A stretch of 64,000 nucleotides of DNA from Candidatus Edwardsbacteria bacterium RifOxyA12_full_54_48 (lineage in GTDB: Bacteria > Edwardsbacteria > AC1 > EtOH8), in NCBI GenBank assembly GCA_001777915.1, contig MFFN01000003.1, positions 124,001-188,000 on the forward strand. The letters run 5' to 3'. Under the pieces are notes generated by a model, which was not told the DNA's origin, made no database searches, and saw only the letters and a list, made by a program, of their open reading frames with translations. How positions within the stretch are numbered: the stretch's first letter is position 1; the number at the start of each line of letters is the position of its first letter. Both the position numbers and the translations under genes were made by a program. Positions 24,975 through 32,527 of the stretch are shown here, in pieces.

Positions 24975-25976
24975 ATGCCTGAATTAAGAAAAGATCCTAT
25001 CATCGGCCGCTGGGTCATCATCTCCACCGAAAGAGGCAAACGGCCGGTTGATTATGAAGTGGTGCCGGAGCCAGCCAAGAAAGGCGGGTGCCCCTTTTGC
25101 TACGGCAACGAGGCACTCACCCCCCCGGAGATAATGGCCGTACGTCCCCCGGGCTCCCCGGCCAACGGTCCGGGTTGGGAACTGCGGGTAGTGCCCAACA
25201 AGTTTCCGGCCCTCCGGGTTGAAGGCCAGTTGGATAAATCGGGCGAAGGACTTTACGACAAAATGACCGGCATTGGAGCCCACGAGATTTTTATCGAAAA
25301 TCCAGTGCACGATCTTCATCTGGCCGATATGAAGACGGACCAAATCGCGGAGCTGCTGCAGGCCTTTGTGGCCAGAATGCAGGATTTGAAGCGCGACATC
25401 CGACTCAAATACCTGATGATCTTCAAAAACCAGGGGTTCCGGGCCGGGGCCACCATGGAGCACAGCCATTCCCAGCTTATCGCCACGCCCATAGTCCCCA
25501 AGACCATCAAGGAGGAACTGGAAGGCTCACTGGAATATTATAAATACAAAGAACGCTGCGTTTTCTGCGACATCATCAAGCAGGAGATCGAAGATGCCCG
25601 CCGGCTGGTCATTGAGAATGACAGATTCATCAGCATCGTACCCTATGCCGCCCGATTTCCTTTCGAGACCTGGATTCTGCCAAAGAAGCATCTGTCCAGC
25701 TTTGAGGACAGCGCAGTTCCTGATCTGAAGATGCTGGCCGAGATCCTAAAAGGGACACTGCTGCGCATGAATCGCTCGGTCAACACCCCGCCCTATAATC
25801 TGGTCCTCCACACCGCCCCTTGCGATCGGCCCAATATCGACCACTATCACTGGCATATAGAGATCATGCCCCGCTTGACCAGGGTGGCTGGATTTGAAAG
25901 GGGCACCGGATTTTATATTAATCCCACCCCCCCGGAGGAGGCGGCTGCATTTTTAAGGGAGGTCGCTATAAGTTGA
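24975..25976 (+). CDS. galT: Galactose-1-phosphate uridylyltransferase
   Basis: GalT exchanges UMP between UDP-glucose and galactose-1-phosphate (Leloir pathway) or acts as a related nucleotidyltransferase. Seen: DPIIGRWVIISTERGKRP, zinc site CPFC, the catalytic HSHSQ with nucleophilic His (the middle residue is Ser rather than the more common Pro), a second CVFCD pair, and HYHWHIEIMPRLTR. ATG 24975 is used because homologues begin with MPELRKDP; an upstream ATG lies at 24912, inside the promoter. It overlaps glgA by four bases. Confidence 0.92.
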   Translation: MPELRKDPIIGRWVIISTERGKRPVDYEVVPEPAKKGGCPFCYGNEALTPPEIMAVRPPGSPANGPGWELRVVPNKFPALRVEGQLDKSGEGLYDKMTGIGAHEIFIENPVHDLHLADMKTDQIAELLQAFVARMQDLKRDIRLKYLMIFKNQGFRAGATMEHSHSQLIATPIVPKTIKEELEGSLEYYKYKERCVFCDIIKQEIEDARRLVIENDRFISIVPYAARFPFETWILPKKHLSSFEDSAVPDLKMLAEILKGTLLRMNRSVNTPPYNLVLHTAPCDRPNIDHYHWHIEIMPRLTRVAGFERGTGFYINPTPPEEAAAFLREVAIS

Positions 25977-27436
25977 CCGAACGGCCGTTGAACATAATAA
26001 CCATCGCTTCCGAGATGGTCCCATTCGCCAAAACCGGAGGGCTGGCGGATGTCGCCGGCTCCCTGGCTCAGATGTACCAACAAGCGGGGCACCGGTCCAT
26101 AGCCATCGTGCCGCATTATCAGGCTAGCGATAAAAATATTCTGCAAGCTGAATCGACCGGCATCGAATTCGAGGTCCCGATTGGCCACGGCACCGAGAAA
26201 ATAACAGTTTTTAGATCCCGAGCCGTTCCCGGGGTCACCAGCTACCTCATCGATCATCCCTATTTCAACAGCCGGGCCGGACTGTACGGCACCGCCCAGG
26301 GCGATTACCAGGACAACGCCCAGAGGTTCATCCTGTTTGCCCGGGCCTCGCTGGAGTTGATCATCCGGCTGGGGGTGAACTTCGATATAGTCCACTGCCA
26401 CGATTGGCAGTGCGGACTGATCCCGGTGTATCTGAAGAACATATATTACAATGACCCCGTTATCAAGGATACCAAAACGGTCTTCACCATCCATAATTTG
26501 GCCTTTCAGGGGTTATTCCCGCCCGAAACCATGCTGGCGGCCGGGCTGCCCTGGTCCCTCTTTCACATTGACGGCCTGGAATTCTACGGCAAGATGAATT
26601 TTTTAAAAGGCGGTCTGTCCTTTTCCGACCACATCACCACGGTCAGCCCCAATTATGCCCGGGAGATACTGACCCCGGAGTTCGGCTGCGGTCTGCACGG
26701 ACTGTTGAACATCCTGCAGCATAAACTTAGCGGGATCATAAACGGAATAGATTATTCCGAGTGGGACCCCGGGACCGACAGGTTTCTGCCGGCCAGATAT
26801 TACGCAACTGACTTTACCAGCAAACAGACCTCTAAAAGACTTCTTTGCAGGAGATTCGGCCTAAAATACCAGGCCGAAAAACCCCTGCTGGGAATGGTCT
26901 CACGGCTGTCCGCTCAAAAGGGCCTGGATATATTGGTCGAATGTCTGCCCCGATTATTCGAAAGCAACCTGGATATCGCAATCCTGGGTACCGGAGATAT
27001 CGGATACCATGAACTGCTGATCAGCCGGCAGCAGCAGCATCCGGAACGACTCGGGCTGAAGCTGGCCTTTGACAATGAAATGGCCCATCTGACCTATGCC
27101 GGCTCGGATATGTTCCTGATGCCCTCCCGATATGAGCCCTGCGGGCTGGGGCAGTTGATAGCGTTAAGATACGGCGCTATACCCATAGTCCGGAATACCG
27201 GCGGGCTGGCCGATACCGTGGTCGATTATAACCAGGGACTTCAAAAAGCCAACGGATTCTCTTTCAATGAATACTCCCCGACGGCTTTTTCCGGGGCGAT
27301 CTCCCGAGCCCTCAACTTGTTCGAGGATCAACCGTCCTGGCAGCAGCTGATGAGCAGCGCCATGTCCTGCGATTATTCCTGGAAGGCATCGGCCCGGAAG
27401 TATCTGGATTTATTCTATAAATTATTAGCGGAATGA
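25973..27436 (+). CDS. glgA: Glycogen synthase (ADP-glucose type)
   Basis: GlgA extends alpha-1,4-glucan from ADP-glucose. The 487 residues show the N-terminal EMVPFAKTGGLADVAGSL with the KxGGL nucleotide-binding motif, DWQCGLIPVYL, KGLSFSDHITTVSPNYA-like segment and the GT5 C-terminal domain (PLLGMVSRLSAQKGLDI, MPSRYEPCGLGQLIALRYG, NTGGLADTV). The start is TTG 25973, overlapping the galT stop, which implies translational coupling. Confidence 0.94.
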   Translation: MTERPLNIITIASEMVPFAKTGGLADVAGSLAQMYQQAGHRSIAIVPHYQASDKNILQAESTGIEFEVPIGHGTEKITVFRSRAVPGVTSYLIDHPYFNSRAGLYGTAQGDYQDNAQRFILFARASLELIIRLGVNFDIVHCHDWQCGLIPVYLKNIYYNDPVIKDTKTVFTIHNLAFQGLFPPETMLAAGLPWSLFHIDGLEFYGKMNFLKGGLSFSDHITTVSPNYAREILTPEFGCGLHGLLNILQHKLSGIINGIDYSEWDPGTDRFLPARYYATDFTSKQTSKRLLCRRFGLKYQAEKPLLGMVSRLSAQKGLDILVECLPRLFESNLDIAILGTGDIGYHELLISRQQQHPERLGLKLAFDNEMAHLTYAGSDMFLMPSRYEPCGLGQLIALRYGAIPIVRNTGGLADTVVDYNQGLQKANGFSFNEYSPTAFSGAISRALNLFEDQPSWQQLMSSAMSCDYSWKASARKYLDLFYKLLAE

Positions 27437-27442
27437 CAGTTT

Positions 27443-28033
27443 ATGGCCCTTATAAATCGAGCCTCCCGTGAGATCAGCTGCAAGATCGTTTATTACGGCC
27501 CCGGCCTGGGCGGCAAGACCACCAACCTCCGACAGATCTACCAGAAGGTTGACCCCCAGGCCAAGAGCCAGCTGATATCGCTGGCCACCGAACTGGACCG
27601 CACCCTATTCTTCGATTTCATGCCGCTGGACCTGGGAACCATTCAGGGATACAAGACCAAATTCCATTTATACACCGTCCCCGGCCAGGTGTTCTACAAT
27701 GCCAGCCGCAAGCTGGTGCTGAGGGGCGTCGACGGGATAGTATTTGTGGCCGATTCCCAGCGGGAAAGGTATGAGGACACCCTGGCCAGCTTTGCCAATT
27801 TAAAGGAGAACCTGGCCGAGATGTCCCTTTCCATAGAGACCATACCGCTGGTCCTTCAGTATAATAAAAGAGACCTGCCCAATATCGTATCCCTGGACGA
27901 ACTGAAATCCCAGCTGAACGGCAATAACTTGCCCGACTTCGAGGCCGTAGCCAGCCAAGGCATCGGTGTTTTTGAGACCTTAAAGGAGGTTGCCCGTCAG
28001 GTGCTGAGAAATATCGGCAACCGGTCGCTATAG
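27443..28033 (+). CDS. mglA: MglA-like small Ras-family GTPase
   Basis: MglA is a bacterial Ras-like GTPase that sets cell polarity and motility in Myxococcus. The 196 residues have Walker A GPGLGGKTT, VPGQVFYNASRKLVLRGVDGIVFVADS (the Walker B region with the bacterial VPGQ in place of DxxG), and NKRD (YNKRDLPN). It begins six bases after glgA and ends before a terminator at 28051-28082. No roadblock protein of the MglB type lies next to it, so its regulator must be elsewhere. Confidence 0.93.
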   Translation: MALINRASREISCKIVYYGPGLGGKTTNLRQIYQKVDPQAKSQLISLATELDRTLFFDFMPLDLGTIQGYKTKFHLYTVPGQVFYNASRKLVLRGVDGIVFVADSQRERYEDTLASFANLKENLAEMSLSIETIPLVLQYNKRDLPNIVSLDELKSQLNGNNLPDFEAVASQGIGVFETLKEVARQVLRNIGNRSL

Positions 28034-28050
28034 AGTATAATAAGGATTAT

Positions 28051-28082
28051 CAAGACCAATCGAATCGCTTCGGTTGGTCTTG
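28051..28082 (+). terminator. Terminator between mglA and recG
   Basis: CAAGACCAATCGAA and TTCGGTTGGTCTTG form a hairpin with one G-T pair, followed by TTTG. It lies 11 bases before the recG start. Confidence 0.65.
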
Positions 28083-28093
28083 TTTGCAAGAAA

Positions 28094-30157
28094 ATGCCAG
28101 AAACAAATATTCAATATTTAAAAGGAGTGGGGCCTAAAAGGGCCCTGCTTTTCAATAAGCTGGGGATAGTTTCAGTGAGGGATCTGTTGTACTATCCTCC
28201 CCGGAGATACCTGGATCGCAGCCTGATAAAAAATATCCGGGATATCAGGGTGGGCGATAATGTAACCTTGTTCGGCCAGGTGTCCGACAAGGGGTTAGTC
28301 CATACCCGCCGTAATTTCACCATCTTCAATCTGCTAGTGAGCGACGACACCGGCTACCTGCTTTGTAAATGGTTCAACCAGCCCTACTTGAAGGATCGTT
28401 TCCAGATAGGCGACCGCATTGTGGTCTCGGGGCTGGTGCTGTCCGACCACGGACTTTCTATGGCCAACCCGGAATATGAGCTGCTGGACAGCGAGGACGC
28501 CGAACTGATCCATACCGGACGAATAGTTCCCCTCCACCCCGCCACCGGCGGACTTTCGGCCAAACAGATCAGGCAGGTGATAAAGTCCGCCTTGGAAGGA
28601 TATCTGCAACAGATCGCAGAACCCCTTCCCCCGGAGCTTATCATGGCAAAAGATCTGATGGGTATACGGCAGGCCATCTCCCAGCTTCATTTTCCCGATG
28701 CCCCGGAAATATTGGAGCAGGCTCACCGCCGCCTGGCCTTTGAAGAATTACTATATCTGGAACTGATCCTTTTTCTCAAGAAGAACGCCCTGCAGATACA
28801 CGGAGTCGGAGCCAAGATTAACTCATCTGACTGGAAAAATGACTTTTCCTCCCTCCTCCCATTTACACTGACCGGGGCCCAAATACGGGTGATCGGAGAG
28901 ATATCAAATGACATTGGACAAACGAGGCCCATGCACCGTCTGCTTCAGGGCGATGTCGGATCCGGCAAGACCATGGTGGCCCTGGCAGCCATGATACAGG
29001 CCGTAAGGGGCGGGACCCAGGCCAGCCTTATGGCCCCCACCGAACTGCTGGCCGAACAGCATTACAATTTCCTGCACCCTTGGTTTGACAGGCTGGGCAT
29101 GACTTCGGCCCTCCTGACCAGCAAGATTAAAAGTAAGCAACGAGCTGAGATCTACCAGGGGCTTAGCGACGGCAGGCTAAACGTCTGTGTGGGGACCCAG
29201 GCATTGGTCCAGGAATCTGTCGAATTTGCCAATCTGGGCCTGGCCATAATCGATGAACAGCACCGCTTCGGAGTAAGACAGCGGGCGGATTTCCGCTTCA
29301 AGGGGAAGCACCCCCACACCCTGGTCATGACCGCCACACCAATACCCAGGACCCTGGCCATAACGGTATACGGGGATCTGGACGTCTCCACCATCGATCA
29401 GATGCCTCAGGGGAGGCGGAGCATAACCACCAAGTGGACCGCCGAGGCCAACCGTTCCAAAGTATATGATTTCATCGAACAGCAGTTGGAACAAGGAAGG
29501 CAGGCTTACGTGGTCTACCCGGTTATCGAGGAATCGGATAAAACCGAGTTGAAGGCCGCCATCAAGATGCACCGCACCCTGTCCCAGGATTATTTCAAGG
29601 GCCGCCGGGTGGGCCTGATGCACGGTCAGCTGCCTACCGAGGACCGGCAGGCGGTGATGGAGGACTTTCGGGATCATCGGATCGATATTCTGGTCTCCAC
29701 CACAGTTATCGAGGTGGGCATAGACGTGCCCAACGCCAATGTTATGTTCATCGAACAGGCCGAAAGATTCGGCCTGTCCCAGTTGCACCAGCTGAGGGGC
29801 CGGGTCGGCCGGGGCAGCCACAAATCATACTGCATCTTGATGGCCGGGCCAAAACTGACGCTCGAGGCCAGACTCAGGCTGGACACCATGCAGAGCCTGA
29901 GTGACGGCTTTAAAATTGCCGAGAAGGATCTGGAACTGCGGGGTCCGGGAGAATTTTGGAGCACCCGGCAGCACGGCCTCCCGCAGCTGAAAATAGCTGA
30001 TCTGTCCAGGGATGCCGATTTGATAGCTCCGGCCCGGGAAGAGGCCAAAAATATCCTGGCCGGCGACCCTGATCTTTCTAAAGAAAATCATAGGGGCATC
30101 AAGGCCGGGCTTCAGGCTTTTCATCCTGAAGCGGACAAGTTCACCGCCATCGGGTAA
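28094..30157 (+). CDS. recG: ATP-dependent DNA helicase RecG
   Basis: RecG remodels stalled forks and branched DNA. The 687 residues show the N-terminal wedge/OB domain (VRDLLYYPPRRYLDRS, IGDRIVVSGLV), Walker A GDVGSGKTMVA, DEQHRFGV, ATPIPRTLA, the helicase C domain (VYPVIEESD, TTVIEVGIDVPNANVMFIEQAERFG) and LRGRVGRGSHKSYC. Length is normal. It is the last gene before the bidirectional terminator at 30160-30188. Confidence 0.97.
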   Translation: MPETNIQYLKGVGPKRALLFNKLGIVSVRDLLYYPPRRYLDRSLIKNIRDIRVGDNVTLFGQVSDKGLVHTRRNFTIFNLLVSDDTGYLLCKWFNQPYLKDRFQIGDRIVVSGLVLSDHGLSMANPEYELLDSEDAELIHTGRIVPLHPATGGLSAKQIRQVIKSALEGYLQQIAEPLPPELIMAKDLMGIRQAISQLHFPDAPEILEQAHRRLAFEELLYLELILFLKKNALQIHGVGAKINSSDWKNDFSSLLPFTLTGAQIRVIGEISNDIGQTRPMHRLLQGDVGSGKTMVALAAMIQAVRGGTQASLMAPTELLAEQHYNFLHPWFDRLGMTSALLTSKIKSKQRAEIYQGLSDGRLNVCVGTQALVQESVEFANLGLAIIDEQHRFGVRQRADFRFKGKHPHTLVMTATPIPRTLAITVYGDLDVSTIDQMPQGRRSITTKWTAEANRSKVYDFIEQQLEQGRQAYVVYPVIEESDKTELKAAIKMHRTLSQDYFKGRRVGLMHGQLPTEDRQAVMEDFRDHRIDILVSTTVIEVGIDVPNANVMFIEQAERFGLSQLHQLRGRVGRGSHKSYCILMAGPKLTLEARLRLDTMQSLSDGFKIAEKDLELRGPGEFWSTRQHGLPQLKIADLSRDADLIAPAREEAKNILAGDPDLSKENHRGIKAGLQAFHPEADKFTAIG

Positions 30158-30159
30158 CA

Positions 30160-30188
30160 AAAAGCCCCCGCCACAGGCGGGGGCTTTT
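30160..30188. terminator. Bidirectional terminator between recG and the barrel gene
   Basis: AAAAGCCCCCGCC and GGCGGGGGCTTTT pair exactly over 13 bases around a three-base loop; A and T runs on both sides serve converging genes. Confidence 0.92.
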
Positions 30189-30208
30189 CAATCATTGAGG
30201 TAGGTTTA

Positions 30209-30871
30209 TTAAAATCCTTTCAATTCTATGGCCGCTCCAATGCCGAAACCGGACATATCCAGTTCCCGTTCCCAGCCGCCGTCCTCTTCGCGGGCTACAG
30301 TGGTGCCGTTATAAGATGCTTCCAAGAGCAGGGCGCTGCGCAGCCCCATCCCGATCCTGGCTCCGCCCCTGACCCGCCAGCCGAAACCGGTGTAAAAACC
30401 GTCATCCGGGCCCTGGGTGATCTTATCGACGGCGATGGTGGTATCCTTGTAATCATAGGAAACCTTGGCCAGTCCCCACCCCAGGTCGCCCCCTACATAG
30501 GGTCTTATGGCCCCACCGGCGGGGATGGTGATGTTCAGGCTGGCCCACAAGGGCAGATATGTGACCTTATGCTCGTAAAGCACCTTGACCATGGTAGTGG
30601 TGGTTATCCCGGTGGTGCTGGAGGTATCGGCCTCCTGCTTCTCCTCGAAGCTTTTGCCGAAATATTCCAGCCCCAGAGACAAATTGACCATATCATCCAC
30701 CGCATTGCCGACCCCCAGGCCAAGCAGAAGTCCGCCGCTGCCCTTCACCCCGGAGGGGTTGTAATATCCGCCTTTCAGTATTAGGACATTGTTGGCAAAA
30801 GGCAGCATCCCGGCATGGGCTACGGCCGTCAGGCAGAGGACAGCCAGTATAGCTATTGATATCTTTTTCAT
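30209..30871 (-). CDS. Small outer-membrane beta-barrel protein
   Basis: The 220 residues begin with a clear signal peptide (MKKISIAILAVLCLTAVAHAG) and continue with alternating hydrophobic/polar strands, glycine- and aromatic-rich, ending in a strand with terminal Phe (IGAAIELKGF), as for an eight-stranded OmpA/OmpW-type barrel. Function unknown. It lies 21 bases downstream of the ferredoxin gene and ends at the shared terminator, so it may be part of that transcript. Confidence 0.85.
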   Translation of the reverse strand: MKKISIAILAVLCLTAVAHAGMLPFANNVLILKGGYYNPSGVKGSGGLLLGLGVGNAVDDMVNLSLGLEYFGKSFEEKQEADTSSTTGITTTTMVKVLYEHKVTYLPLWASLNITIPAGGAIRPYVGGDLGWGLAKVSYDYKDTTIAVDKITQGPDDGFYTGFGWRVRGGARIGMGLRSALLLEASYNGTTVAREEDGGWERELDMSGFGIGAAIELKGF

Positions 30872-30892
30872 GTTTACAGCTATTTATTGTTA

Positions 30893-31099
30893 TTAATAAT
30901 CCTGTTCGGCCAGCACTATGGCGGAAACCGGACAGGCATCCACGCAAGCCCCGCATTCGGTGCAGGCATCGGCCTTGACCACCACCGCCTTGTCCGAGGG
31001 CATGTCCAGCACGCTGGTAGGACAGGCCGAAACGCAGGCCCCGCAGCCAATACAGGCCTCAACATCGATCTTGGGATAGGTTTTCTTGGGCATCTTCAA
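30893..31099 (-). CDS. 2[4Fe-4S] ferredoxin
   Basis: The 68 residues hold two cluster motifs, CIGCGACVSACP and CTECGACVDACP, in a bacterial-type ferredoxin with few extra residues. It would carry electrons at low potential; the hydrogenase at 51-61 kb is one conceivable partner but is far away. It starts 11 bases after the half-ferritin gene, in the same operon. Confidence 0.95.
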   Translation of the reverse strand: MKMPKKTYPKIDVEACIGCGACVSACPTSVLDMPSDKAVVVKADACTECGACVDACPVSAIVLAEQDY

Positions 31100-31110
31100 C
31101 TCCTTGTAAA

Positions 31111-31341
31111 TTATTTCTTCTTATCCATTTTGGCGATATCCTTGAGCACCAGATTCTTTTTCTGGGTCAGGATTCTCTCATGTTTTAATTCCTCGGAAAC
31201 CAGCTGTTTGAAGAGGCCCTTCACATCGTACTCATACGAATAGGTGGCCTCCCGGGCGTATCTCTCCTGGGCCTGCCTTTCGAACCTGATGGCCATGTCC
31301 AGGGCCTTGACCAGTTTATTTGCCAGCTTGAGGTCTTCCAT
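31111..31341 (-). CDS. Half-size ferritin-like (rubrerythrin-type) protein
   Basis: A 76-residue protein with two predicted helices. The first (MAIRFERQAQERYAREA) has the E...Y pattern of rubrerythrin helix A, the second (LFKQLVSEELKHERIL) carries the EExxH iron motif. A normal ferritin-like domain needs two such helix pairs, so this protein would bind a di-iron site only as a dimer. No rubredoxin-type CxxC is present; a ferredoxin gene follows 11 bases downstream. Confidence 0.85.
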   Translation of the reverse strand: MEDLKLANKLVKALDMAIRFERQAQERYAREATYSYEYDVKGLFKQLVSEELKHERILTQKKNLVLKDIAKMDKKK

Positions 31342-31389
31342 TGGGTCTCCTTAATAATTTATTGATATTTCATTCAACTACTGCAGTGA

Positions 31390-31418
31390 ATATTATCACA
31401 AGAAGCGCATTTTAGCAA
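31390..31418 (-). promoter_or_regulatory. Promoter of the ferritin-like/ferredoxin genes
   Basis: On the minus strand TTGCTA (31413-31418) and TAATAT (31390-31395), spacer 17, upstream of the 31341 start, which has AAGGAGA before it. Confidence 0.5.
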
Positions 31419-31425
31419 GAGGCAT

Positions 31426-32421
31426 TTAAAAAAGCTGCGGATTTTCCGCCGCCCCCTCCTCCCTGGCCAGGTAGATGAAGCGGTCTATCAGATTTACATA
31501 TTCGCTCCAACGTTTGCTGTTGACACCCTCCCGCCTTATTATCCTTTCGTAGGCCGCGGCATGGGCATCCATAAGATCGCAATGGTGCACCACCAGGGCC
31601 TCCAGGGTGGCCGGAACCACCGGGGATCCCTTCTCCTTCTCCCCGTGGTGGGAGAGCAGGATGTGTCTGAGCCGCTTGGCCGATTCCCGGGGGAAGTCCT
31701 TTATTTTGGCCATCCTCTCCAGAAGCATCTGGTCGCCCAGCACTATATGCCCCATCAGGCGGCCGTCGTCGGAATAATCCACGAAACTGCTCACAGTAAA
31801 TTCCCTGATCTTGCCGATGTCGTGCAGCAGGCATCCGGTGATCAGGATGTCGGGATCCAGCAGCTGGTAATTTTTCAGGGCCGCCCGGGCCAGCCGGCAG
31901 ACCGAGACCGTGTGCTCGGCCAACCCGCCTATCCACCCGTGGTGCCACAGCTTGGCTGCCGGCGCCTCCAGGAATTCCCTCATGAATTCTCGATCATCGA
32001 AGAACAGTTTCAACAACTTTGCCAAAGCGGGATTCTTGATCCCCGCCATCTCCGCTCTTAGGAACGATTCTAGCTCGCTGCGGGTGAATGCGGAGGAAGC
32101 CAATATTTCTGCCAGATCGTACTCGTTTCTTTCACATTTGCGAATATTTTCTATCCTCAGCTGAACGTTGTCCTTGTATCTGCCCACCACCGCCTTGACC
32201 TGGACCACATCGCCGGGAGAGATCTGCTTATAGACCGCATCGGCCTCATTCCATAGCACCGCATCCACACGGCCGGTGGCGTCGCCCACCTCCAGGGAAA
32301 GGAAGGATTTCCCGTCCGATTCCTTGGTCTTGATCTCCACCTTACGCAAGGCGTAATTTTCTATCAGATCCTTGCCCTGCATCTCCCCATTTTTAAGTTG
32401 TTTTATGCTTATTCGGCTCAT
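31426..32421 (-). CDS. yhaM: 3'-5' exoribonuclease YhaM
   Basis: The 331 residues combine an N-terminal OB-fold (about 15-95, with SLEVGDATGRVDAVLW) and an HD phosphohydrolase domain (HTVSVCRLARAALKNY, LLHDIGKIREF, HHGEKEKGSP, HHCDLMDA). This is the architecture of YhaM, a metal-dependent 3'-5' exoribonuclease. Start ATG 32421 has TGGAGT upstream, and a promoter at 32446-32474 faces it. Confidence 0.92.
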   Translation of the reverse strand: MSRISIKQLKNGEMQGKDLIENYALRKVEIKTKESDGKSFLSLEVGDATGRVDAVLWNEADAVYKQISPGDVVQVKAVVGRYKDNVQLRIENIRKCERNEYDLAEILASSAFTRSELESFLRAEMAGIKNPALAKLLKLFFDDREFMREFLEAPAAKLWHHGWIGGLAEHTVSVCRLARAALKNYQLLDPDILITGCLLHDIGKIREFTVSSFVDYSDDGRLMGHIVLGDQMLLERMAKIKDFPRESAKRLRHILLSHHGEKEKGSPVVPATLEALVVHHCDLMDAHAAAYERIIRREGVNSKRWSEYVNLIDRFIYLAREEGAAENPQLF

Positions 32422-32445
32422 CTTTGTACTCCATCTGTTCGGTTA

Positions 32446-32474
32446 ATTTTATCCATAAATTCAGATATTGTCAA
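32446..32474 (-). promoter_or_regulatory. Promoter of yhaM
   Basis: On the minus strand TTGACA (32469-32474) and TAAAAT (32446-32451), spacer 17. It lies directly after the terminator at 32479-32513. Confidence 0.75.
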
Positions 32475-32478
32475 CAAG

Positions 32479-32513
32479 ATAAATAGCCCGTTCTAAATGA
32501 ACGGGCTATTTAT
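32479..32513 (-). terminator. Terminator after the RND operon
   Basis: ATAAATAGCCCGTTC and GAACGGGCTATTTAT pair exactly over 15 bases with a five-base loop, 14 bases beyond the RND stop codon; A- and T-rich flanks. Confidence 0.88.
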
Positions 32514-32527
32514 ACTCTGGGGGAAAT

